Source: DATFRY01 sp035489015 (GTDB lineage Bacteria > Myxococcota_A > Polyangia > Haliangiales > Haliangiaceae). From it: DNA of 64,000 bases. A model generated the notes under the pieces. That model was not told the origin of the DNA and ran no database searches. It worked only from the letters and a program-made list of their open reading frames with translations. Positions 20,468 through 30,107 of this stretch are shown here, piece after piece (the stretch's first letter is position 1; each line of letters starts with the position of its first letter). A program made the translations under genes and the position numbers. The DNA lies in the NCBI GenBank assembly GCA_035489015.1, contig DATHKR010000056.1:34313-98312 (forward strand), written 5' to 3'.

Positions 20468-20876
20468 TCGTCACCTGCCGATCGCGCGCGGGTGCGAGTC
20501 GCGCACATCGCCGCGCTGTAGATGCTGTTCCTGATGGTGGGCAGCGCGACCGGCGCGTTCGCGGTCATCGCCGAGCCGGACGCCACCTGCGCCGACCGTC
20601 TCTGCACCGACGGCTGTGACGACCAGGGCGGCGGCGGCCCGCCGGTCTGTGACACGTGCATGTGCGCGGCGCCCGGGGTGAGCATCCTCCTTCTACTCGC
20701 TGGTCAACCGGTCGAGGGAGCGGGCCGAGGCGCGTCGCCGGCCGCATGCGCCGGCCTGAGGCGGCCGGCCGAACCGGGCTCAACTGCGCGAATTCGCGCC
20801 GAGGCGCGCGAGCAAGGCGCGCGAGCGAGGCGCACGGGTCGACAACCGGCGCGCCGACCCGCGGTAGGGTCCGGAC
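20468..20876. other. 409-base gap with a possible small Cys-rich ORF
   Basis: No established gene is found here. An ATG at 20522, directly after a TAG in the same frame, starts a peptide with a hydrophobic N-terminus (MLFLMVGSATGAFAVIA). A cysteine cluster follows (CADRLCTDGCDD, then CDTCMCA up to about 20667). After this the frame continues as arginine-rich sequence and would overrun the next gene, so any real peptide would have to be frameshifted or truncated. No terminator with a U-tract is seen after the kinase gene. Confidence 0.3.
20865..20870 (+). promoter_or_regulatory. Putative -10 element, leaderless start
   Basis: TAGGGT lies 6 bases before the ATG at 20877, with no Shine-Dalgarno sequence in the gap. 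A weak TCGACA at 20839-20844 is too far upstream (20-base spacer) to be a convincing -35 box. Confidence 0.4.
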
Positions 20877-21377
20877 ATGGCTTCACCGGATCACGACCGC
20901 ACCCTCGCCATCTGCGATCTCCTGCTCGGCGCCGCCCACGCGGACTCGCACTTCCGCGACGAGGAGCGCGACACGGTGCGGAAGCTCCTGGTCGAGCTGG
21001 GCGGCGGCGCGGCGCTGGCGCCCGAGGTGGAGGAGCGGATCGGCTCGTTCGCGGCGGCCGGCTTCGACCTGGCCCGGGCCGCGGCCGCGTTCGCGGGCGA
21101 TCCGATCGAGGAGAAGCGGAAGCTCCTGCGCCTGGTCAGCGCGATCCACGACGCCGACGAGGAGCTCGATCTCGACGAGGACGCCTTTCTGCGCGGGCTG
21201 GCCGGCGCGCTCGAGCTGCCCGACGACGAGCTGAACGGCCTCGCCCTCGAGTTCGAGGTCGAGGAGCTGCGCGAGAGCTACACCGCGCTGCGGAGCGGGC
21301 CGCCGCCGATCCCGGACGCCGCGCGCTCGGGCAAGCCGCGCGAGGGCGGCGCGGTGGACGTCGAGCTCGACGACTGA
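20877..21377 (+). CDS. TerB-like (tellurite-resistance family) protein
   Basis: A 166-residue acidic cytoplasmic protein whose first 120 residues look like the TerB/DjlA helical domain. Visible features are ICDLLLGAAHADSHFRDEER, then VRKLLVELGGG, a central helix pair, and IHDADEELDLDEDAFL, an acidic loop of the kind proposed to bind metal in TerB. The C-terminal 40 residues are Pro/Gly-rich and probably disordered. TerB-domain proteins are found widely and are not by themselves evidence of tellurite resistance; no other ter genes are nearby. ATG at 20877 is supported by the TAGGGT box. It ends 83 bases before the TetR gene. Confidence 0.65.
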   Translation: MASPDHDRTLAICDLLLGAAHADSHFRDEERDTVRKLLVELGGGAALAPEVEERIGSFAAAGFDLARAAAAFAGDPIEEKRKLLRLVSAIHDADEELDLDEDAFLRGLAGALELPDDELNGLALEFEVEELRESYTALRSGPPPIPDAARSGKPREGGAVDVELDD

Positions 21378-21423
21378 GCGCGGCCGGCTGAACCGACCGC
21401 ACCGGCGCCGCCCCGAGCGGCGC

Positions 21424-21469
21424 TTGACAGCCTGCGTGACGTCATGTCAGTACTCATGACATGAAGTCA
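21424..21469 (+). promoter_or_regulatory. Promoter and 33-bp palindromic operator over the tetR start codon
   Basis: A consensus -35 hexamer TTGACA lies at 21424-21429. Immediately after it is a large inverted repeat. The left arm TGACGTCATGTCA (21437-21449) and right arm TGACATGAAGTCA (21457-21469) match at 12 of 13 positions around a 7-base centre. The ATG at 21461 lies inside the right arm. The likely -10 falls around 21447-21453, so a bound repressor would block both polymerase and, in a leaderless message, initiation. This fits an autoregulatory TetR operator. Confidence 0.7.
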
Positions 21470-22090
21470 GCCGCGCCGTATCGATCGCGCCTGCGCGAGG
21501 CCCAGGCGGCCGGCACCCGCCAGCGCATCCTCGACGGGGTCGCGGCGATCCTCGAGCGCGGCGACGAGCCGACCTACGCGCTGGTCGCCGGCGAGGCCGG
21601 CTGCCAGGAGCGCACCGTCTACCGCCACTTCCCGACCAAGGAGCTGCTGGCCGCGGCGTTCTGGGACTGGCAGTACCAGGTGCTCGGCCCGCGCGACCGC
21701 AGCGCGGCGAGCCTGGAGGACCTGTCGAGCCTGGTCGGGCGCGCCTTCCCCGCGTTCGACCGGCGGGCCGCGCTGGTCCGCGCCATGCTGCACACCCGGC
21801 ACGGCAAGGACGCGCGCCTGAGCGAGAACGCCGCGCGCAAGGCGATGACCCTGCGCTGCGTGGACCACGAGCTGCCCGACGTCGATCCGGTCACCCGCCG
21901 CCGGGTCGCGGCCGCCACCCAGCTCCTGTTCTCGGCGTCGGCGTGGGAGGTCCTGCGCGACTACTGGTCGATGAACGGGACCGAGGCGGCCGCCACGGTC
22001 CAGCTGGCCATGTCCTGCCTGTTCGAGGGAGCCCGGCGGAGCGGCAAGCGCCCGCGCTCGCGCCGCCCCGCGCCCGCCACCCGATCCTGA
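21461..22090 (+). CDS. TetR-family transcriptional regulator
   Basis: A 209-residue regulator. The N-terminal helix-turn-helix (about residues 18-65) shows TRQRILDGVAAILERG followed by AGEAGCQERTVYRHFPTKEL, the typical recognition helix with YRHF. The helical C-terminal ligand domain has no informative motif, so the inducer is unknown. The last 15 residues are Arg/Pro-rich. ATG at 21461 lies inside the palindromic operator described separately, so the protein probably represses its own gene. The small gene at 22104 follows by 13 bases and may be co-transcribed. No divergent transporter is adjacent, so the targets may be only the downstream genes or lie elsewhere. Confidence 0.88.
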   Translation: MKSAAPYRSRLREAQAAGTRQRILDGVAAILERGDEPTYALVAGEAGCQERTVYRHFPTKELLAAAFWDWQYQVLGPRDRSAASLEDLSSLVGRAFPAFDRRAALVRAMLHTRHGKDARLSENAARKAMTLRCVDHELPDVDPVTRRRVAAATQLLFSASAWEVLRDYWSMNGTEAAATVQLAMSCLFEGARRSGKRPRSRRPAPATRS

Positions 22091-22103
22091 CCGCGAGGAA
22101 CCC

Positions 22104-22316
22104 GTGCTGCTTCACCTCTCCTTCACCGCCCGCGATCCCGAGCGGGTCGCCGCCGTCGTGGCGGTCTGGCTGGAGGGCACCCAGCTCATCGAGCTCACCA
22201 CGCCGGAGCTCCTGCCCGACTACGTCGCGCTGTACGGCCCGGCCGGGCGCGAGGGGCTCGATCGGTCGCTGCGCGCCGTCGAGGCACACATCCGCGCGGC
22301 CGGCCCGGGACACTGA
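22104..22316 (+). CDS. Small 70-residue protein of unknown function
   Basis: GTG at 22104 is preceded by GAGGAA at 22093-22098, a good ribosome-binding site. The peptide begins MLLHLSFTARDPERVAAVV and continues with a balanced composition (LEGTQLIELTTPELLPDYVAL, split here by nature of its beta-alpha pattern). The opening resembles the first strand and helix of VOC/glyoxalase-like domains, but the protein is about half the length of one such module and no metal-binding residues can be assigned. It is probably the second gene of the TetR transcription unit. I do not recognise the family. Confidence 0.5.
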   Translation: MLLHLSFTARDPERVAAVVAVWLEGTQLIELTTPELLPDYVALYGPAGREGLDRSLRAVEAHIRAAGPGH

Positions 22317-22464
22317 TCGCCGCGCCCGATCGGCATGCCACTCTGGCAGGCCCGGCATCACGCTCGCGACGGAGTGGCGCTCGACGGCGGCGCGCGGCCA
22401 TGCAGCCGCGCGAAACTCCGCGACGCGGCGGCTGGCACCGGGCTTGAAGAGGACCTGGGCAACC

Positions 22465-23421
22465 ATGCTGGTCCGCCTGCTCGAGCACCATCAGCGCCTG
22501 CTCCGCGTCGCCGCCGTCGCGGTGTGCGCGCTGGCGGGCGCGCGCGCGGCGCTGCACGTGTTCGACGCCATGGACGGGACGCCGGCCGCCTGGGCGGCCG
22601 AGCCCCCGAAGCGCGCGCCGAGCGCCGGCGCGGCCGTCGCGGCGCCGACCGCCGCGAGCAAGTCGGGCGCGGCCCTGGTCGAGCGCAACCTGTTCTGCTC
22701 CGACTGTGTCGCGCCGCCCGACGGCGCGGTCGGTCCGGTCGCGCCGGCGTCGTCCGAGCCGCCGGTGACCGCGCTGCCGCTCCACCTCATCGCCACCCAC
22801 GTCGCCACCGCCGGGCCGGGCCGATCGTCGGCCATGGTGCTCGACGGCGCGTCGTCCAACCAGGGCGCGTACCGGATGGGCGAGCACCTGCCCGGGGCCG
22901 GGTCGATCGTCAGGATCGGCGGGCGCTCGATCGACTTCGAGAACCCGGCCGCCGGACGGGTGGAGCGGCTCGCCATCGCCGAGCCGGCCGCGCCGAAACC
23001 GCCCGGGCCGGCCGCCGAGCAGCCCGGCGACGACGCGCCGCCGGCGAACCGCCGCGACCGCGCGGCCGACCCGGAGCTCAAGGCCGCGCTCGACGCCGGG
23101 GTTCGCGCGATCGACGAGACCACCTTCGAGGTGGACCGCGGCCTCATCGAGAGCGTCATCGCGCGCCCGCAGTCGGCGGCGCGCGGGGCGCGGGTGGCGC
23201 TGCGCGATGGCGGCCTGCGCCTCTCCGCCGTGCGGCCCGACTCGGCCCACGCCCACCTCGGCCTGAAGAGCGGCGACACCATCCTGGCGGTGAACGGTGT
23301 CGAGCTGTCCAGTCCCGACAAGATGCTCGAGGCGGTGACCGCGCTGCGCAACGAGAGCAACATCTCGCTCTCGATCACCCGGCGCCGCGAGCCGGTCACG
23401 CTCACCTATCGAGTCCGCTGA
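22465..23421 (+). CDS. gspC: GspC-like type II secretion protein with PDZ domain
   Basis: A 318-residue inner-membrane protein. A short cytoplasmic N-terminus leads into one transmembrane helix (about 14-32). A periplasmic Pro/Ala-rich linker, a homology-region domain (about 75-165, beginning VERNLFCSDC and including PLHLIATHVA and VLDGASSNQGAYRMGEHLPG) and a C-terminal PDZ domain (about 235-318, with LRLSAVRPDSAHAHLGLKSG and ILAVNGVEL) follow. GspC couples the inner-membrane assembly platform to the GspD secretin. ATG at 22465 follows GAAGAGGA. No other gsp gene is in the window, so this copy is separated from a full type II operon. Confidence 0.8.
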   Translation: MLVRLLEHHQRLLRVAAVAVCALAGARAALHVFDAMDGTPAAWAAEPPKRAPSAGAAVAAPTAASKSGAALVERNLFCSDCVAPPDGAVGPVAPASSEPPVTALPLHLIATHVATAGPGRSSAMVLDGASSNQGAYRMGEHLPGAGSIVRIGGRSIDFENPAAGRVERLAIAEPAAPKPPGPAAEQPGDDAPPANRRDRAADPELKAALDAGVRAIDETTFEVDRGLIESVIARPQSAARGARVALRDGGLRLSAVRPDSAHAHLGLKSGDTILAVNGVELSSPDKMLEAVTALRNESNISLSITRRREPVTLTYRVR

Positions 23422-23504
23422 GCCGGCCGGGACCGCGCGGGTGCTCCGGCGCCGGCGACGAGGGTTTCCCGGCCAGTCCGGATGCTGCATCCTCCTCGGC
23501 GGAG

Positions 23505-25844
<2,340 letters not shown>

Positions 25845-25854
25845 CGGCCTCCGC

Positions 25855-28107
25855 TCAGAAGGTCGAGCCGACCGTGAGGAGCGCGGTCAGCGGCGCACCC
25901 GGGGTGAAGTGCACGTCCTCGACCAGCTCGGCGGTCGGCGACACTCGCGACTCGTCGGCGAACTGCGCCTCGCGCCACTCGCTGTCGAGCAGGTTGAGGA
26001 GCGTGAAGGTCGTCTCGAACATGCCGATCTTGTGCGACGCGACCAGGTCGAAGATCAGGTACCCGTCGGCGGTCAGGCTGCCGTCGTCGTTGGCCGGTCG
26101 GTCGCCGATCCCGCGCGCGCGCAGCGACACGAAGCTGGGCCCGTGCAGCGCGGTCACCCCTCCGCCGCCGGTCAGGCGCGGCGCCAGCGCCAGCGCCCCG
26201 CCGTTGCCCCGGTTGGCGACCAGCTCCGAGCGGGCCAGCGCGATGTTGGCGTCGACCGCCAGCCACGGCATCGGCGTCCACGACGCGCTCAGGTCGGCGC
26301 CGAACCGGCGGGTCGCATCCGACGGCTCGGTCCCGCCGTTGTCGCCGCTCCACACCTGCTCCGAGTCGAGGTTGAGGTACCAGAACGCCGCCGCCGCCTC
26401 CATCCCGTCGACCGGGCGCAGCCGGGCGCCGGTCTCGGCGCCGAACGCGCGCGCCACCGAGCCGCGCCCGCCGGTCGACACCGCCGAGCGCGCGTCGTTG
26501 GAGTGGAAGCCGAAGCCGGCGTTGGCGAACAGGTCGACCCGCTCCATCGGCCGCACGATGGCGGACAGCTTGGGGCTGACGATCGCGCGCTGGGCGGTCC
26601 CGCCGGTGGTCATCGGCGTGAGCGCGGTCTCCGGATCGAGATCCTCGATGTCCCAGACGAACTCGTCGATGCGCAGGCCGCCGGTCAGCTGCAGCCACGA
26701 GGTCGGCGACACGTCCTCCTCGGCGTAGGCGGCCAGGTTGCGGATCGCGCCGGAGGTGTGGTTGCACGGGTTCATGTTCTCGAAGCAGTCGGACAGGCGC
26801 ATGCGGGCCGAGTCGTGCCACAGGCTGGCGGTGACGTCGTCGGCGCGCACCTGCGCCCCGGCGGTGATGAGAGCCGGCGCGCCCAGCACGGTGTGGAGCC
26901 GGCGGTAGGTCGCGCTGGTCCCGTACAGCCGGCGGTCGTCGGTCTGCTCGATCTGGTCGCCGTTGGTGGTGTCGCGCGCGAACAGGGTGAAGTTCGAGTA
27001 GAGCCGCAGGCGGTAGTCGACCAGGTAGGCCAGGAGCGACCAGTGCCCCTTCTCGGCGTCGCCCAGGTCGTAGCTGAACCCGAGGCTGGTCCGCGACGAC
27101 GCGCCCCCCTCGGTCGGGTCGATGGCGTCGAAGCGGTCGAGCCGCCCGGCCGCCACCTCGAGGGCCGGGATCTGACCGGACTGGTTCCAGCGCGCGCCGT
27201 ACGAGTTGACGGTGACGCCGACGTCGCCACCGCCGAGCGGCGCCGTCCACCGGGCCATGGTCGCGTAGCGGCGGAAGTTCTGCCCGTCGAGGAACGGGCC
27301 GTCGGTCGAGCTCATCTCGGCGGCGACCAGCGTCTTGCCGAGTGGCATGTCCGGGCTGGCCATCCCGACCAGGCGCGAGGTGGGCCGGTCGAACGCGACC
27401 GGGCCACCCAGCTCGGTCCCACCGGTCAGCCACACGCCGGCGCTGCCGCCGGGGACCTTGTCGATCGTCTTCATCTCGATCGCTCCGGCGGTGTAGAAGT
27501 CGCCGTAGCGGGCCGAGTACGGGCCCTTGTGGACGTCGAGGGTCGCGATCGTCTCCGGGATGATCCAGTGCGAGTCGGCGTAGCCCTGGCCGTGGCCGTG
27601 GCTGGTCAGGTTGACCGGCACCCCGTCGACGAACAGGGCGACGTCGGTGCCGTGGTCGGCGTCGAAGCCGCGCAGGAAGTACTGGTCCGACTTCCCGCCG
27701 CCGGCGTGCTGGGCCACCACCAGGCCGGGCGCCTGGCGCAGCACGTCGGACGGCTGGGTGCGCGGCCGCCGGCGCAGCTCCTTCTCGGTGAAGTGAACCG
27801 ACGAGGCCGACTCGGGTGGAGGCCGCCCCTCGATCTCGATCACCTCGCCGGCCGCCTCGCCGATGGTGATCGGCTCCGGGTCGGTGGCGGCGGGCGCGTC
27901 GGATGCCGGCGGGTCGGATGCCGGCGGGTCGGACGGCTTCTCCGGCGCCGGCGCCGGAGAGGATGCGACCGGCGGGGCCGGCGGCTGGGCGCCGGCCGGG
28001 ATGGACCGGGCGGCGGAAACGGCGCACACGACGAGGCCAGCGCGGACCGCGGCGCTCCGCTGGGAGCGAACGGATCTCGATCGACTGGCCCATGCACTCG
28101 ATGGCAT
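25855..28107 (-). CDS. TonB-dependent outer-membrane receptor
   Basis: A 750-residue receptor. A signal peptide (to about residue 40) is followed by a Pro/Ala/Asp-rich spacer that includes PPASD repeats. A plug domain follows (about 105-210, with PSDVLRQAPGLVVAQHAGGG, YFLRGFDADHGTDVALFVDG and VHKGPYSARYGDF). A 22-strand barrel with aromatic-rich strands makes up the rest and ends in VGSTF, the terminal Phe signal. Such receptors import metal chelates or other scarce nutrients using TonB energy. ATG at 28107 is chosen because AGGAGGAG lies just upstream. A His-rich membrane protein precedes it by 76 bases, and copper genes flank it, so a metal substrate is plausible but unproved. Confidence 0.88.
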   Translation of the reverse strand: MPSSAWASRSRSVRSQRSAAVRAGLVVCAVSAARSIPAGAQPPAPPVASSPAPAPEKPSDPPASDPPASDAPAATDPEPITIGEAAGEVIEIEGRPPPESASSVHFTEKELRRRPRTQPSDVLRQAPGLVVAQHAGGGKSDQYFLRGFDADHGTDVALFVDGVPVNLTSHGHGQGYADSHWIIPETIATLDVHKGPYSARYGDFYTAGAIEMKTIDKVPGGSAGVWLTGGTELGGPVAFDRPTSRLVGMASPDMPLGKTLVAAEMSSTDGPFLDGQNFRRYATMARWTAPLGGGDVGVTVNSYGARWNQSGQIPALEVAAGRLDRFDAIDPTEGGASSRTSLGFSYDLGDAEKGHWSLLAYLVDYRLRLYSNFTLFARDTTNGDQIEQTDDRRLYGTSATYRRLHTVLGAPALITAGAQVRADDVTASLWHDSARMRLSDCFENMNPCNHTSGAIRNLAAYAEEDVSPTSWLQLTGGLRIDEFVWDIEDLDPETALTPMTTGGTAQRAIVSPKLSAIVRPMERVDLFANAGFGFHSNDARSAVSTGGRGSVARAFGAETGARLRPVDGMEAAAAFWYLNLDSEQVWSGDNGGTEPSDATRRFGADLSASWTPMPWLAVDANIALARSELVANRGNGGALALAPRLTGGGGVTALHGPSFVSLRARGIGDRPANDDGSLTADGYLIFDLVASHKIGMFETTFTLLNLLDSEWREAQFADESRVSPTAELVEDVHFTPGAPLTALLTVGSTF

Positions 28108-28183
28108 GGACTCCTCCTGGAAACGAGAGATGACGGCGCGCACGACCGCGTCGGCGACGGATCCGACGCTGTCGTGCGAGGTG

Positions 28184-28720
28184 CTAGGTGGACTGGGGAG
28201 GCGCCAGGTCCACTGGTGGTGCGCGAGAGCCGTGCGCGCGGCGACGAGCCGCGGCGCGGAGAGAGTCGTCGGGTGCGCGCGGGGCGGCGGAGTCGATCGC
28301 CTGGCCCGGGACCGGCAGCGCGGGCGGCTCGCCCTCGAGGACCGCCACCCCGAGGTGCTCGGGCGCGCCGCTGCCGTGCTCGAGGGGCGACTCGCGCCCC
28401 CCGGGTCCACCGTGGTGGTGATGCCCGCGGTGGGGATGAGGGTGGTCGTGAGTCGCGGCGTCGTCGGCGAGATCGCGCGGCGCGGCGCCCTGCCCGGCCA
28501 GCGCGGCGCGGCTGGCGAGGGCGCGGTGCCGGCGGGCCTGGATCCGCTGGTGGGCGCGCTCGTGGGCGGCGGCGACCTCGCGCTCGAGCCGCTCCTCGAC
28601 CGCCTCCCGCCGGTGGACGAGGGCGTGGAGCCCGGGCACCACCGCCCAGGTCAGCGCCATCGCGACCAGGCAGGCGCTCGCCCCCCGCATCCGGCGGGAA
28701 TCGAGGCGGCGGGGGGTCAT
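28184..28720 (-). CDS. Histidine-rich membrane-anchored protein
   Basis: A 178-residue protein with one N-terminal hydrophobic helix (GASACLVAMALTWAVVPGL) and a charged coiled region (VHRREAVEERLEREVAAAHE). A His cluster (about 108-122, HDHPHPHRGHHHHGG) and a Pro/Ala/Arg-rich tail follow. The clustered histidines suggest binding of zinc, copper or nickel in the periplasm. It lies directly upstream of the TonB receptor on the same strand, so it may hold the metal substrate or sense it. ATG at 28720 is chosen because the membrane helix follows at once. Upstream in-frame sequence has the composition of noncoding DNA. I recognise no family. Confidence 0.6.
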   Translation of the reverse strand: MTPRRLDSRRMRGASACLVAMALTWAVVPGLHALVHRREAVEERLEREVAAAHERAHQRIQARRHRALASRAALAGQGAAPRDLADDAATHDHPHPHRGHHHHGGPGGRESPLEHGSGAPEHLGVAVLEGEPPALPVPGQAIDSAAPRAPDDSLRAAARRRAHGSRAPPVDLAPPQST

Positions 28721-28949
28721 CGCGAATCGCACGGACGAGCGGATATTCGCCGACCGGCGCCGGTTGGATTGCCAGTTCGCGGACGACTCCACCTTTGTCG
28801 ATACAACACTTCGCAACTGCTCGTGGTTTTCGCCGGCCTGGCGAGCCCCGGGCGATCGCGTCACGGCCGGGGCGGTCGGACCGGCGCCCCGAATGGCCCC
28901 CGCGGACCCGCGGCACGCGGCGCGCGGAACGCCGCCGCCTCCGCCAGCG

Positions 28950-28955
28950 TAGAGT
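28950..28955 (+). promoter_or_regulatory. Putative -10 element, leaderless start
   Basis: TAGAGT lies 6 bases before the ATG at 28962 of the phosphodiesterase gene, with no Shine-Dalgarno sequence between them. Confidence 0.4.
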
Positions 28956-28961
28956 TCGATC

Positions 28962-29768
28962 ATGCTGCTGGCGCAGATCACCGACCTCCACGTCACCCTG
29001 CCCGGGAAGATGCTGGACAGCCGCTACCACACCGCCGACCACCTCGAGCGGGCGGTCGCCCACCTGCTCGCGCTCGACCCGCGGCCGGACGCGGTGGCGA
29101 TCACCGGTGATCTGGTCGACGCCGGCTCTCCCGCCGAGTACGCCCGCCTGCTCGAGCTCCTCGCGCCGCTGCCGGTGCCGATCTACGTGGTGCCGGGCAA
29201 CCACGACGAGCGCGAGGCGCTGCGCGCCGCGTTCGGCCCGCGCGGCTACCTGCCGGCCGAGGGCTTCCTCAGCTACGCGGTCGAGCTCGGTCCGCTCCGG
29301 CTGATCGGCCTCGACACCAACATCCCCGGCGCGGCGGGCGGGCGGCTGTGCCCGGAGCGCCTGGCGTGGCTCGACGCGTGCCTGGCCGGGGCGCCCGACC
29401 GCCCGACCGTCATCCTCCAGCACCATCCGCCGTTCGCCACCGGCATCGAGCAGATGGACGCGATGGGCCTCGAGGGCATCGACGGCCTCGCCGAGGTGGT
29501 GTCCCGCCACCGACAGGTCGAGCGGATCCTGTGCGGGCACGTCCACCGCCCGATCACGCGCCGCTTCGCCGGGACCGTGGCCACGGTCTGCCCGAGCACC
29601 GCTCACCAGGTCGGGCTGGACCTTCGCCGGCCCGGCGGCCTCGCCATCGTGCGCGAGCCGCCCGCCTGTGCGCTGCACGCCTGGAGCCAGGAAACTGGCC
29701 TGGTCTCGCACATGAGCTACATCGGCTCGCACGGCCCGGTCGACGTGGTGGCCGGGGTCGGGTCCTGA
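28962..29768 (+). CDS. cpdA: Calcineurin-like phosphodiesterase (CpdA type)
   Basis: A 268-residue metallophosphoesterase of the class that includes the 3',5'-cyclic AMP phosphodiesterase CpdA. All five metal-binding blocks are present in order: ITDLHV near the N-terminus, ITGDLVDAG, VPGNHDE, LQHHPP and CGHVHRP. The spacing and length (about 270) match CpdA rather than larger nucleases. It would hydrolyse cyclic nucleotides or related phosphodiesters in the cytoplasm using two Fe/Mn-type ions. No signal peptide is seen. The ATG at 28962 has a TAGAGT box 6 bases upstream. It precedes the copper-related lipoprotein, TolC and oxidase genes but is probably not functionally tied to them. Confidence 0.85.
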   Translation: MLLAQITDLHVTLPGKMLDSRYHTADHLERAVAHLLALDPRPDAVAITGDLVDAGSPAEYARLLELLAPLPVPIYVVPGNHDEREALRAAFGPRGYLPAEGFLSYAVELGPLRLIGLDTNIPGAAGGRLCPERLAWLDACLAGAPDRPTVILQHHPPFATGIEQMDAMGLEGIDGLAEVVSRHRQVERILCGHVHRPITRRFAGTVATVCPSTAHQVGLDLRRPGGLAIVREPPACALHAWSQETGLVSHMSYIGSHGPVDVVAGVGS

Positions 29769-29831
29769 GCGGCTTCGACGCGACGAATACTGGACGCGAG
29801 GCCGGTTGCGGGTCCTGATCCGACGATCGGC

Positions 29832-30107
29832 ATGAAGGTCCTGCTCTCGCTGCTGTTCCTGGCCGCCGCCTGCGCGCCCGCCGCCGCGCCGGCGGACCCG
29901 ACTCACCCGGCGTCGGCCGGCGCCCCCACCGGGCGCCTGGCCGGCCCGCCGCCCAGCTTCGCGGATGCCCCGCGCGCGGCCGATCTGCCTCCCGCCGCGC
30001 CGGCCCCGGCTGGCGCCCACCATCATCACCATGGCCAGAGCCAGGGGCGCGGCGCCCCGCCGCCCGCGCCCCGCGCCCCGCGACCGGCGCCGACCGGGAA
30101 GCCATGA
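29832..30107 (+). CDS. Small His-containing lipoprotein
   Basis: A 91-residue peptide with a signal sequence (MKVLLSLLFLAAACAP) whose cysteine at residue 14 is a probable lipidation site. The mature part is almost entirely Ala/Pro/Gly with a five-His run (GAHHHHHGQ) and so looks unstructured. Its ATGA overlap with the TolC-like gene shows it belongs to that operon. A flexible lipoprotein with a histidine run next to a multicopper oxidase could buffer copper in the periplasm, which is inference from context. No family was recognised. Confidence 0.55.
   Translation: MKVLLSLLFLAAACAPAAAPADPTHPASAGAPTGRLAGPPPSFADAPRAADLPPAAPAPAGAHHHHHGQSQGRGAPPPAPRAPRPAPTGKP

Noticed and set aside
20522..21391. 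One 289-residue gene starting at the Cys-rich peptide
   Set aside because: Past about 20700 the frame is arginine-rich, and it overlaps the well-formed TerB-like gene in another frame.
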